Shown in pieces: positions 35,389-46,959 of a stretch of 48,440 bases of DNA; within the stretch, counting starts at the first letter, position 1, and each line of letters starts with the position of its first letter. Origin of the DNA: Didymodactylos carnosus (taxonomy: Eukaryota > Rotifera > Eurotatoria > Philodinida > Philodinidae); NCBI GenBank assembly GCA_905250885.1, contig CAJNOQ010000514.1, forward strand, positions 1-48,440, read 5' to 3'. The translations under genes and the position numbers were made by a program. The notes beneath the pieces were generated by a model. That model ran no database searches, was not told where the DNA came from, and saw nothing but the letters and a program-made list of their open reading frames with translations.

Positions 35389-36484
35389 ATGATAAACAGA
35401 GATGAAATAAGAGTTTATTTTTATTTCTAAAGAAAATTTGATCTTCATTGTGAAATACTTTTTGAAAAGAAAAGTATGATAAGACTACATTGTAAATATG
35501 CATTGGTTTGAAACAAAGATAAAGTTGTGTATATATTTTGGTAGTTTAATTACCAATCAGAACAAAAACAACTGTAAAAGTTCCGTGAGAAAATAAATTT
35601 ATTTGCAGTCTTGTAGCAAACGAAAACTTTTTGCGTTTCCAAAGAGTAATATACAAAATACAATATTTGCTATGATCAATACATGATCCACAGTGGGCAT
35701 TCAAGTGGAAATTTAGAAAAAAACAATGAGCTTGCTTTTTCGTAATTTAAATAGTGTTTCATATACTATGAGTGACGACCGATTTAATGGCGAAAGAATT
35801 TTTATTCTACGACTTTTCCTCCTATAAAAGATTTGAAATGCAAAAACATCATGTAAATGCGCTATTTTTTCGGAAAATTTCGATTTTTATTGAAGGATAG
35901 TAAATTAGAATAAAACCGAGATCATATTCGGAAAGAACATAGTCAGACGAATACGAAATAATACAAAAGAATTTTGTTTTTCGAGTGAAACTTAAGAGTT
36001 TTGAAATGGATTCTTTCGAAAACGGTCTAGGCTGTAAAGGCTCTCTTTGAGAACGCGTAGCTTAGCGCAGGTCTGAACTAACATATTTTTATACCAAAAT
36101 GTTCCTCGCGAGGCCGTGCATCTATGGTGAATCCACAAAAGTGCGCATATTTTCCTGGACTGAGATATTGGTGTTCCAAAATCCCTCGGTTTTTGAGGTA
36201 AACTGACCTTTTCGCACTCAAAAAACATTTTTTTACTATGATAACGAATGCAAAATTAAAACGATATTAATGGATTATGAACATATCACACTCTACGGCT
36301 CTATGGCTTCGATATTGCCACTAATTATTGTCAAGAAATATTCGGTTGAAAATAATCACTTGTTAACTGTCGATAAATGGATCATAGTATTTTTCTCGAG
36401 TAAATGTACTTTTGATCACTAAATATGTTTAGATATAACCGGTCACTAAATTTTTCAGCATGATCTCACATTTTTATTTCTCAA
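35389..36484. other. Non-coding interval
   Basis: No gene or element was recognised. The patch 36000-36230 is less AT-rich and has a 78-codon minus-strand open frame without motifs; it may be an old repeat. Confidence 0.5.
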
Positions 36485-36500
36485 CAAAGTATGATGTATA
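36485..36500. repeat. Target-site duplication, LINE 3' side
   Basis: CAAAGTATGATGTATA, identical to 37365-37380, flanking the LINE fragment. Confidence 0.8.
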
Positions 36501-37364
36501 TGTGTGTGTGTTAGTGCTTTATTGTTATTATTGTACATACAAAGCCACGAGAGAAAAAAGACTGCTGAATGAACTTCGTTCCTGGCAGAAAACGAAAAAA
36601 AAAACAATTTGAATATACAGTTTAGACAAAAAAAAGAAAGAAAAATAAATTTAGTTTTGAATTTTGAATGTTTACAACTTAATTTACTTCTTTGAAACAC
36701 AAGGAAGGTAGAGAGGGAAACGAGAAAAGAAAAAAAGATAAAAATGATGATTTGTTAACCGTACTACACTACCTAGTCAATAGAGTAGCACAACGTCCCG
36801 ACTGTGAGTTTCACGATGCCTTTTTCTCATAACAAAAAACATAATCGAACAATGACAAATGCTCTTGATTCATCTTAGTTAACAAGTTGTTTCGAGGTCT
36901 ACCTCGACCAAAAATTTCACGTCTTTGCCGCAGAAGAGAGGGATTGCTACAATATTCACGAAGATAAAGAGTTGAAAGTTTATTTTGAAGGAAATCAGCA
37001 AGGACAGCAGGATTAGTAGCAAGAATAGTAGAAATCAGTTTGTTCCAGTGTATCTGAGTGAGAGTTTCTATCGACTTGTAATACGGTAAATTTATAACTT
37101 CGACATTTTTAGAGTCGTACCGCCTGTGTACTAACCGAAATTGTTGGCGATTTAAAGCTTCTAGTTCATTTTGTTTGCTGACCGACAAAATTGGGTATAT
37201 GTTTAGGAGTGATTGATAATATGGGCGGATATATGCATTATGAAGTCGATAGCTAACTTCCTCACTCATCATGCGACTATATGCAAGCTGTTTAAAGGGA
37301 GTTGAATTTTTACGTATTTTGCTTTTAATAAAGACAATGTGGTGTGAAAAAGAGAGTTTGGCAT
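36501..37364 (-). mobile_element. 5'-truncated LINE copy
   Basis: Reading on the minus strand, the insertion begins in the middle of a non-LTR retrotransposon ORF2, just after the reverse-transcriptase palm, at a KLSFSHHI block (normally around a LDxKLSFxxHI motif). It keeps about 184 codons open to a stop at 36811. Recognisable post-RT features include KQLAYSRMMSEE, IRPYYQSLLNIYPILS, LNRQQFRLVHRR and GRGRPRN. A 3' untranslated region of about 310 bases ends in an ACACAC-type tail. Perfect 16-bp direct repeats flank it on both sides, the normal result of target-primed reverse transcription with 5' truncation. The open frame and the perfect duplications point to a recent insertion. It belongs to a different LINE family from the relic at 8.9-10.5 kb. 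Confidence 0.85.
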
Positions 37365-37380
37365 CAAAGTATGATGTATA
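37365..37380. repeat. Target-site duplication, LINE 5' side
   Basis: CAAAGTATGATGTATA, identical to 36485-36500. Confidence 0.8.
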
Positions 37381-37386
37381 GCACAA

Positions 37387-37818
37387 ACATATTCACTGAA
37401 ATATTAACCAAATGAATAATATTTTCACAGTTTTATTTATATCTATTTACAAATTTAAAGCTGTGCTAACTTTCTTGGAAGGTCCTTTTACTTTTCGTTT
37501 GCCTAATGGTTGAATAAAATCATTGAATGTATCATTGGCTAGATATTTATCGTTCTTGTTAGTGGCTTACATTCAATGATTTTCTGGCGTGGCAACAAAC
37601 ATATTGGTTTGTTGTACCATTAGAATCGTGTAGCTGTCCGATTGACACAAAAGTATATTTGTGGAAACATTCTGTTGAATTAACAATTTTATTTAACTTG
37701 TATTTTTTTAACTGGCAAAAGATCCTCCCAAGAAAGTTAGCATAGTTTTAAATTTGTAAATAGATATAAATAAAACTGTGAGCATATTGTTCATTTGGTT
37801 AATATTTCAATGAATATG
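37387..37818. mobile_element. 432-bp foldback element next to the LINE
   Basis: The arms of about 105 bases (37387-37495 and 37708-37818) share GAAATATTAACCAAATGAA, ACAGTTTTATTTATATC and ACAAATTTAAA, and continue to AACTTTCTTGG. Inside is a second, perfect 16-base inverted pair, AAAATCATTGAATGTA (37516-37531) with its complement (37568-37583). It starts six bases from the LINE target duplication. No coding capacity. Confidence 0.8.
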
Positions 37819-38269
37819 TATCATATTGAAAAATTTGGTGATAAAAAACATTGATACCCATTTTTCTCAATATATCAATAAAAAAGATTGATTCGTTAGT
37901 CAGTCAATTTATGGTTGATGTTACAAAACAAATAAAGTGATGCAAATGAAAATTTGTTTCTATTCATATTCGTTGACAATAGCAATAAAGAAATAATGAA
38001 ATCAGTCAAATTGTCACAATCAACTCATATTCGTGAGCAGAATTGTCGGTTGTGTGGAGGAGAGAGGGGCTACTCCTCTATCTCATTTTTTAGACTTTCA
38101 AACAAAACTTTCTTATTATATTTTTGCCAAAACTCATTCTACTAGCGTCTCCTAGAAAATAAGATCTAGGCGAAAGTTCCACTTTGCTTGGTTCGGGAGC
38201 TTCGGATGTTTTTCCCGAAGCCCTTGGACTTCTCTATTCTTCGATCTCACACCTTCAGAAATGTATGAA

Positions 38270-38325
38270 AACATAGGTTATTGGCTATGCTGAATTTCGT
38301 GGCAATATTTGTTTTTAGAAAAAAA
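38270..38325 (+). repeat. Dispersed repeat copy
   Basis: The block ACATAGGTT..GGCTATGCTGAATTTCGTGG..ATTTGTTTTT recurs in inverted orientation at about 40812-40870 and, in part (TCGTGGCAACGTTTCGTTT), at 23528-23550. The copies differ at several positions, so this is an old dispersed family. Confidence 0.55.
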
Positions 38326-38677
38326 TGTTAGAATCTGGTGAAAGCAAGGTTTTTAGAAAACTAGTCGAAAAGATCTAATCTGCGCTTTGGTTCCGTGAGA
38401 GGTTTTGAGATCCGCTAAAAAATCGTATGCATAAACCGAAAACCCTATATAATTTTTTTCGGCTCGATCTACATTCTACCGTCTTTGCTAATCATTATCT
38501 GAAAATTTCAGTCGTTTTGGACGAGAAATGAGTGAAATATACGGTTTTTAATTTTTAATGGTAACAGGCGGAAAACCGACTTTTCACCAAATTGGCTTTT
38601 CTGGAGTTGTGGTTAGGTAGGCAATGAATCGAACATCACCACGATGATCAGCATGGTGGATTACCTATGATCCACAT

Positions 38678-38715
38678 GTTTCTGAGATTCCCAGACGTTT
38701 CTGAGATTCCCAGAC
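38678..38715. repeat. 19-bp tandem duplication
   Basis: GTTTCTGAGATTCCCAGAC occurs twice head to tail, without differences. Confidence 0.9.
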
Positions 38716-39489
38716 GTGTCTGCAATGAGATAGGTGTGTCCTCGAAAAACGTCTGCATCTCCAGAACCAAAGGAGATAAAGACCTGAGCCTTGCTTAGTT
38801 TAGTTTTGGAGAGAAATGTTTTGGCTATCGACTGCTATTATTTGGAACTGGATGTCACAGTGTAGTCTGTGAATGGTAAGCTTTCGGATTTTGCCTCGAA
38901 TGATACACCATGATAAACCTGATTGGGAGCCCTGATTTTTCTATAGACATACATCCCCTGATCCCCTCTTTCGAATGGTGAAAACAGCAGGTCTCAATCA
39001 CTTTTCGTTATAAGCATTTTGCCCTATCTTCTTTTTAAATTTCGATAATACTTTATACTCTACGTACAAGAAATCTACGAAAAAAAAATCTAGAAAACGC
39101 TGTGGTTTTCTGCAAAGATGTGAAAATCTTTTCTCGAAAAACTTCTGGAAACCTTCCCTTGTCAGTACGCGTCTCTAGCTTGCTCAAGGGCTTTCTTAGC
39201 TGGGTTGAGAAAAGAATTCGCCAGTAAAAAATGTTTTGGGTAGTAAAATTGGTTAGTTTATCATCTTTTTATTCTTTGTTCACCTTCTTAGATTGTATGG
39301 ATGGAGACGAATTTTTGTCGGTCGTTGCGTAATAGTTGAATCAATGGTGTGCTCATACATTTATTACGTTGTCAAACAATGAATATAGTAAAAAATATTT
39401 GTCGAAAAACACACAGAAGAGAAACAGACGAACATCATGTCTTTGACATGCAAAAGAGGACAAAAGGCCAGTTTTTTGGTATTCAAAAG

Positions 39490-39950
39490 AAGATCATAGA
39501 TGTGAAATGAAATTTTGCGGTCGAAAAGTATGCAAGAGTTAGGAACTTTAAATCGCTCAAAAAAGTTTCACATGTAATTATTCTCATGAGTGACAAGTGA
39601 AATTTCTTCTCAGTGCGTTTTCTAAATAGCTTATAGATACTACAGTAGAAAACTATATTCCTATTGGGATATTAGCTCAATCGGGATATATTCATCATTT
39701 TTACAGGGGAAGAAATTTCTGCTATATCCCCCGATCGGGATATAGATTTTTGAGTAGTCACTTTTGTTTCAAAAAAAGGTCGCTGAGGAATTATTCTTAG
39801 GCAGTTTTCCAACAGCTTGTATAGTTCACAACATTCCTATACTTTCTGTAGTACGAATAGTTCCTATCGTTTTCATTCTATTTTTAGACAACTCAACGTT
39901 CCTAACTTTTCGATTATTTTCGACTGCAAAATTTTATTTCACATCATTTA
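39490..39950. mobile_element. Inverted-repeat element, arms about 55 bases
   Basis: The left arm (39497-39545) and right arm (39890-39948) share GATGTGAAAT, AAATTTTGC, GTCGAAAA and AGTTAGGAAC with their complements. Between them are GGGATAT/ATATCCC words in both orientations. No coding sequence. Confidence 0.6.
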
Positions 39951-39992
39951 AGAAGATACTGCAGTATCTTCTTGATTGTACCATGGTACAAT
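39950..39992. repeat. Two perfect palindromes back to back (24 bp and 18 bp)
   Basis: The first (39950-39973) is a perfect 24-bp palindrome centred on CTGCAG. The second (39975-39992) is ATTGTACCATGGTACAAT, centred on CCATGG. One base separates them. They sit exactly at the edge of the 39490-39950 element. Confidence 0.85.
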
Positions 39993-40078
39993 GCGAACAC
40001 TGGCAGAAGGGTCTCATGCTCCATATCCTGTTTTGAAGCAAAGTATATTCCGATCAGTATGTGGCCAAAAAACATAAA

Positions 40079-42525
40079 AAAGATTTCGAGAAATCTCCCG
40101 AAGTCAAAGAACATTTTTATTAGTCTTAAGGAGGCTCCCACGTCCAGATTTAGTTCAAACTTTGCCAGATTGTAGAGGATACTTCAAAATACATATGAAA
40201 ACATTTTGGAGGTTTACGAACTTATAGTTTTATAGAAAAAATGTTTTTAATTCTTTTCGGTCATTTTTACCTGTTTTTTAAAGTTGAAATAAGTTTTTTA
40301 CGTTTTAGTTTAAAATCTCGGTTTTGTAACCAATCGATAGAGCGTCTCAAGATGTATATGTGAAAAGATCGTTAACGTTCCCAGACAAGGTTTCAAGAAA
40401 AAGTTTGGCTACAAAAGTTATTCAGAATCAGATTCCCTGGAATACGAATGAGGAATTTTTCAAAATTCGTTAAACTGGATTTTTAAAGTAAATTTTACAA
40501 AACCTAAAAAATTAAAAATTTCGTAAAATTTCGTTTAAATTAGTTCAAGATTTTCTTAAAAATACTTTTTCTACCAAAACTGGATTGGGCGAGCCAAACT
40601 CAAATTTCTTGACCAGACTTCATCAGATCCCTACCCATCAAGTTCTGCTCCCCCCTTACGTTGAAAATCGTATTGGGTAGATAGAATACAGTATATCTTG
40701 ATATTCTAGCGTGTTATGGATCGATTTTGACCGAGTTACGACTTTTTTAATTGACAAAAAAATAATCAAAAACGAGTGGTTTCATCTAATATAGGGTTTC
40801 ATTTGGTCTTTAAAACTTTCTCAAAAAACAAACGTTGCCACAAGACTCAGCATGGTCGGTAACCTATGCTCCCACTCATTTTCGTGATTACCATACCCAA
40901 AGAATAATCGATCCTTGGTCTCTCAGAAAATCCGATGCCACGCCTGAATTCCGAAAAATTAAAAGATCTTTCCGGTTCTCATTTTAAGTTTCTTTTTTTT
41001 AAATTTTCATAGATCGGGACTATGCCACTGCGACTGTTTATCTTTTTTTTCTATGAAACTAAAGAGGATCTCTAATCAATGAAGTTGCCCAGCTTTAACT
41101 CTCACTGCGCAAAACATATCGTGAATCTGATTCATCAGAGCTTGTATCATAGTCTAAATATTTTTGACTGCCGTGAACATAATTAATCAATGTTGTTGAC
41201 GTTTTAAGTTTAGTTTCAGTAATACGATGGTTATAGCCGAGATACCAAAGAGTAGCCACACGACTGCAACAGCCAATTGCTACTGGTCCTATTATACATG
41301 CACGTCACAATGTGTTTTGCGCACTGAGAGTGGAAGTGACCATTCAGACATGTAGTGTCCTGACTATGGTTTTTTACGCCAACGTACGAGAATAAATAAT
41401 TTTAAGTCATTTTGACGTGAAATCAGCTATTCGAAGGTTAAAGAAGAACAAACGAAATCTTTAAAAACATTTAAAACGTGTACCTCACGTATCTTTCGCA
41501 AAAGTTATTAAAGCAGAAACCGATGTACAAGTTCTCTTCGGTTCAAACGGCGAAGTATGTAATTCACAAAGGTCGCTGCCAGACTTCGTTAAGTTCTCTG
41601 TCAACACATATTCTAGAGCTTTTCAAGGCGCATCGAATAGTGTAGACGAAATATTGGATAGTTACGGAGAACTTTCGCTTTAACAGTCATACTGATGGTG
41701 CTAAGGGGTTGTTTGTTTTCGAGCAGATTCTGTTGGATATGTTTGACTGAAACCGCTCGAAAGCGTCGAAATCATCGAATATGATGATTTTTATGAGTTT
41801 TGTCGCGGTAAAAGTCTAATGCTGACTAGTCCTTCCTGTGATTCTAAAATTATAGAAATTCTGAAGCTATGGATATTCAGAAGACAGTTATTCGATATTA
41901 TTATGGATATTCCATAGAAGGAGTTAGAGTAAGGCTGAAGTTTTCGTGTCGTACTAAAAGCAGGGAGAAAAGGACTGAAAGTTTTTTTTCTATACTATTA
42001 TGTATTAAATCTATACTATTATGCTTTTCAAAAAAGAATGCCGGTCAATATTTTTTGAATAACTCAAGAACGAAGGGTGATAGAGATTTGCGGTTTTCTC
42101 TACACGATAGTCAAGACTTTAAACCAGGTCTTTATAAGAAAAAAATTTTGTAACTATTGTTCAAGCATCGGTTTTCTAACAGGTATCTGGAAAAACACTT
42201 CATAACCCAAGAGTTCAATATAGCAATATACTGTTTTTCTCCATGGATAGAAAGTCCAAAGTGCCTTCTTCAAGATGAGAACCGAACGACCTCTTAATTT
42301 TTCGGGATTCAGGTGTAGCATCGGATTTGCCAAGACCTAGTGAAACCCTATATTAGATGAAACCACTCGTTTTTGACTATTTTTTCGTCAATTAAAAAAG
42401 TCGTAACTCGGTCAAAATCGATCCATAACACGCTAGAATATCAAGATATACTGTATTCTATCTATTCAATATGATTTTCAACTTAGGATTAATAAAAATG
42501 TTCTTTGACTTCGGGAGATTTCTCG
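40079..42525. mobile_element. 2.4-kb inverted-repeat structure with arms broken by insertions
   Basis: Matched blocks in opposite orientation: 40087-40128 with 42487-42525 (TTCGAGAAATCTCCCGAAGT and following), 40660-40812 with 42340-42483 (GTTATGGATCGATTTTGACC, GTGGTTTCATCTAATATAGG), and 40915-40990 with 42262-42340 (AAATCCGATGC, CCGAAAAATTAA, CGGTTCTCAT). The left arm has about 530 extra bases after 40128 and about 100 after 40812 that the right arm lacks; the second is a copy of the dispersed repeat. The interior (41000-42260) holds a smaller MITE and a stretch (41400-41870) less AT-rich than its surroundings that could be a decayed coding relic, though no family is recognisable. Confidence 0.65.
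41098..41331. mobile_element. 234-bp MITE nested inside the larger structure
   Basis: The ends are ACTCTCACTGCGCAAAACA (41098-41116) and its complement with one mismatch (41313-41331). The interior has no coding sequence. It lies within the central part of the 40-42.5 kb inverted repeat, so it is probably a later insertion. Confidence 0.65.
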
Positions 42526-43356
42526 AAAACCTTTTTGACGATACTGGAAAAATTTTAGATTAAAGTTTTAAGTGGCAGTAGTTAGTTCAAAAAAAGATGA
42601 ATATAAGAAATTTTGGGCTCTTCTTTGAAAATACTCTAATTTTTTCTCGCCATATACTTGTCAAAAGCTAAAAACTATCTCTATTCCACTTTTTTATATG
42701 AATTCTACCACAATGGACTCGAAAATTCTACTCCCGCCTTTTGATTTTTTCTACTATGAAGCATGATATTTAACTTAAGGGTCAGAACTAATTGCAAATT
42801 ACAAATTCTAAAAAAGCAAAACGAGCATATCAAGAAACCAAATTTAGTACCCAAAATCTTTGCTCACCAATTGATCATTATTATACTGTTTTTCTTTGTA
42901 TTTTAAAAGATAATAAAACCAACAAACAAAAACTGAAAAAACAACAACATGATGCAGTATATCCCAGATGCAAAAAAAATGCATTACAAACACATACGAA
43001 TGGATACCTATATGAACTTGAGAAGGGAGTAAAACAACAACAACAACAACAATAGTAATAGTTAAAATACGCAACGAACAACAACAGATAAAACACAGAG
43101 AGCATACAGATCTTCAATATAAAAAGAAAAAAACAGAGATTCTCTTGTTTACATATAATAATTCTCTTGCTTCCAAAAATGTACGATCTGACCCGTTGTG
43201 TTTGTACGTGTGTGAGTGCAAACGGGAATAAAGCAGAATGTGTGTGTATGTGTGTGAGAAAGTAAAGGAGATAAAAGCGTAAATTGTTGAAAAATATTTA
43301 CAAAAAATCACCAGTTGTGAAGGAACTTGTTCGCGTTGATGAAATAGTAAATTGAC
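42526..43356. other. Interval downstream of ACSL with microsatellites
   Basis: No gene. It contains a CAA run (43033-43053) and TG-rich tracts (43200-43258). The latter lie just past the ACSL stop and probably fall in its 3' untranslated region. Open frames here are produced by the simple repeats. Confidence 0.55.
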
Positions 43357-46300
43357 TTAATCGATTGTTTTATACATTTCTTCAATTTGATTATCAAAAT
43401 ATTTGGCTAATTCCGGGCGTTTTGACTTTAATGTCGGTGTTAACAAATTATTTTCTATACTGAACAACTCCGGGTGAAGATAAATATCTTTAACCTAGTA
43501 AAAGAAAAACATTAACAGCGAACTATTATTAAAACACAGAATGCACAACTTTTTACATACTTTTTCAAATCCTTTTAACTCATTTATCTTTTCTAAATTT
43601 CGCATATCATTGAAAATAAGTTCTTTAATATCCTTAAAAATAACAAATTTTCACAATAACTACAACACTAATATATTGTATATAATTTTCATCTACCTTT
43701 CGTTTACATAATTCCACCAAATCAGTTGGCATATTTTCACTCCTTGCATATTTCAGCAAAACTTCACTATCAGGAACAACAATGGCTACCGTAAAACTCT
43801 AAACAGAATCAAAAAGATGCTGATCAACTTCAAGAAAAAAAAACAGCTATTTTACAGTACTTTGTAAGAGTTACCATGCACATACACTTGTGCAACATAT
43901 TTGGATTGAACATAAACATTTTCTAAACGTTCCGGCGCAAGATATTCACCCTATGGAAAAAAATATGATCATGATTGAATATGTAAAAATTACTCTACAT
44001 CTTTAATATACATAGTGATAAATTTTTGCTAGATAAGTCAATGTTAGTTCTATCCTCATAGACTCTTGTGATAATAAAGTACATACATAGCTACGTATTT
44101 GTATAATGCTGCACTGACTTTCTTTATCAACACAAGTCCTAACACAAATTAAATATTTCATCTTACCTGAGCTAATTTAAACATATGTTTCTTTCGATCG
44201 ACTATTTGAATTTGTCCAGTCTGTAAGAAAAACCATAAAAGCACTTCTTTAATCTACTTGATCTTTTTCACAAAAACAATGTTTCGTTTACCTTTATCCA
44301 CGTGGCAATATCACCGGTATGTAACCATCCATCATTATCTATAACTTCTCTCGTTTTTTCTTCATCGTTATAATAACCGGCAAATACATTCGAACCTTTG
44401 ATACATAATTCTCCAATATTATCTTTTGCATAATACTCCATATCGGGCACATCGCACAATTTAATCATATTACAAAGTAATGGAACACCAATCTATTCAA
44501 ACAAATAATAAAACAAGATGACTTTAAACAGTATTCATTAACAAGACATAACTTACATTTCCCACTGATGAGTCACCAGGTACTTGGCATGATGATATAC
44601 CGCAACATTCTGTTTGTCCATAACCTTCGACAACGTATGCGCCACAAACTATTTTTAAAAACTCTAATATTTTTGGTGACAACGGTGCAGCACCACTAAC
44701 AATTAGTTTCATGTTTCCACCAAGACGTTGTTGAATTTGTTTAAATACTACTTTATCCCATAGAAGATGACGATTGACACGATGATTTTGTACTTCCGCG
44801 GTTTTAGAAGAATATGCACATCGAAATAATGAACGTTTTAAAACACCTAAATGTCCGATTGTTGTTTGAATATTATCATACATTCGATTTAATAAACGTG
44901 GCACACAGGGCATTAATGTTGGTTTCAATGCTTGTAAATCATCAGCCAACTGACGAACATCGCCGAGATAATAACCAATTTTATGGCCATAACACAAACA
45001 AAATAACTGGAACAACAGATAAATAAAAACATAACTAGAACTGTTAGTCATTATGATCAAAAAGCATCAAGCTGTGACAGAATTTTCAGCAACTCTGCTC
45101 CATGGCTGTTTTACTGATTGATTAATCATGCAGCCTAAGTTAATTACTAAAAAACTGTTCACGAAAATTATTTGATTTTCGTCATGTTCTATAATTTCCT
45201 GCAAGACAACATTCATCTTACTAAAAAGCATGTGATCATTTTAATAAAAAGCCTCTAGCATCCTTTTTACTTTATAAAGTTCGCCAAAAACTTACACTTT
45301 TCCATTTAGAGGTAGACAACATAAACTTTTTGTTATAGTAATGCTCCTTTCATGTTATGCCATCATCTGTATATGGGAGCAATCTATAGACTCAACTAAA
45401 ATGCTCAAGTAGGAAATTTAACTATTTTCTGCACATACCTCAATAGATTGTTCATAACTGTGTGCTAATGGTAAATATGAAATGACTGTTTCCTGCTGAG
45501 TAAATATTGGTCTCTAAAATTTAAAATAAGCTCCTCTTTTTATCGAGTGTACATCTATTACAAACTTAGAACCTACGAAAAACTCTGCTGCCGCTTCTAC
45601 AAGACCGACGATATTTTTGTTTGTTAACATCGCTCCTTTTGGCAAACCAGTCGTACCACTTGTATAACATATTTCAAACACGTCATCTGGCTTAGGTGGC
45701 TAAATGAACAAAATGTAAAATGCACAATTTCTTCACAATCCACAACATCTGCAGATTCGAACATACATGATGAGGTGACGGATGATCTCGTCCACTATTC
45801 TAAATGACAGAAACGAATATATGAGGTTACAATTGACAGATGAGGTTCGACTCAATTCACCCTTAAGTCGTTGAACATCAAGAGTTCGAGATTAGCTTCC
45901 GTCGCCCGTTTTCGAATTTCAGATTCTTTGTCAGCCGGCATTGTTCTCGTAATAACTAAACGTTTTAAGGATTCTATCTTGGATTTCAACTTCAACAGAT
46001 TCAACACGTTGTCCGGTTTATCAATAAAAATCGTGCTTAAACGAGCTAAAATATACACAAAAACAAGTTATTACTGACCGTTAGATATCGTTCATATCTT
46101 ACTTTGATTAATAATATGTATAATAGCAGCTTCTCCTAATGTATCATATAGTGGAACATAAATCATAGATTGAAAATGACAGGCGACTGCTGTCATCATC
46201 CACTAAACGAGAAACACAATAAACAACAATAACAACATGCTTCATTATGACCTACTTCAACACTGTTCACAGCATAGATTCCTATAAATGTTTTTTGACC

Positions 46301-46959
46301 AAACTTGTCGCCAATATGAATTAAACCGCTGCCAATTTCATTCGCTCCTTGTTCAGTCTAGAATCATACGTGATTACATTGAGAAGAGTTAGCGAATGAC
46401 ATAATGTAGAAGTCTCACTTCATCATACGACAGCCACTCATACGGCGATTCTCTATTTTGACGATAGCCTAGACATCTTCCATCACCTTTAACAGAAAAT
46501 AGTATAGTAGAGATACAACAAGGCAAATAGACTGCTCAAACCTATCGTCTTCGCTATGTCTTTTCCAATCATAAACCCTTCATAAAATGTTTGGAATTGA
46601 CGATCATCATGTTCGCATTTACCAATCGCAGCCAGTTGACGGCTGCCTAATTGACAGGAGACTCTTGCTTGTGAATAGCCTTGTTCCTATACAAAATATG
46701 AGCAAAGAACGTACATACAAATACAATGAATCGTTTTTGTAATAAGAAAACTTACTACAGCTGGAACAGTCATATTATTCCAGTCAATGTTATTGGTCAT
46801 TTCTGTTGATTTATCAACCAACAATGATGATAAATTATTTACTATGGCTCTGTAATTCGAATAGACTGCACCCGCCGCTACTAATGCTATTCCTGCACTA
46901 ATTGCGGCTACATTAGAATAAGAAATGACAGCATTATCAGGATCTGCCGAGGTGGTCAT
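43357..46959 (-). CDS. ACSL: Long-chain fatty acid-CoA ligase (ACSL1/5/6 type)
   Basis: Activates long-chain fatty acids: fatty acid + ATP + CoA gives acyl-CoA + AMP + PPi, at ER or mitochondrial outer membranes. Sixteen exons: 46959-46756, 46686-46542, 46486-46419, 46357-46256, 46202-46103, 46045-45861, 45799-45767, 45699-45577, 45513-45439, 45006-44557, 44492-44292, 44220-44167, 43950-43861, 43798-43697, 43632-43561, 43494-43357. All junctions are GT-AG and in frame, giving 713 residues (human ACSL1 has 698). Residues 17-34 are a hydrophobic membrane anchor. CLGYR and PYEWLSY match the family N-terminal region. The P-loop [12 protein letters not shown] is at 290-301, the A5 motif GYGQTE at 473-478, DGWLHTGD at 549-556, [14 protein letters not shown] at 570-583. 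The end, [15 protein letters not shown] onward, is typical. Introns are 53-71 bases except 432 and 216. All catalytic motifs are present, so it looks functional. Confidence 0.97.

Larger units (their letters stand above)
37819..40078. other. Non-coding interval with dispersed repeats
   Basis: No gene was recognised. It contains a member of a dispersed repeat family (38270-38325), a 19-bp tandem duplication (38678-38715), an inverted-repeat element (39490-39950) and two adjacent perfect palindromes (39950-39992). The part from 38150 to 39200 is less AT-rich and looks like old repeat DNA. Confidence 0.5.

Noticed and set aside
42792-43311. Open frames with poly-Gln or repeated His-Thr residues
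   Set aside because: Translations of CAA and TG microsatellites next to the ACSL 3' end.
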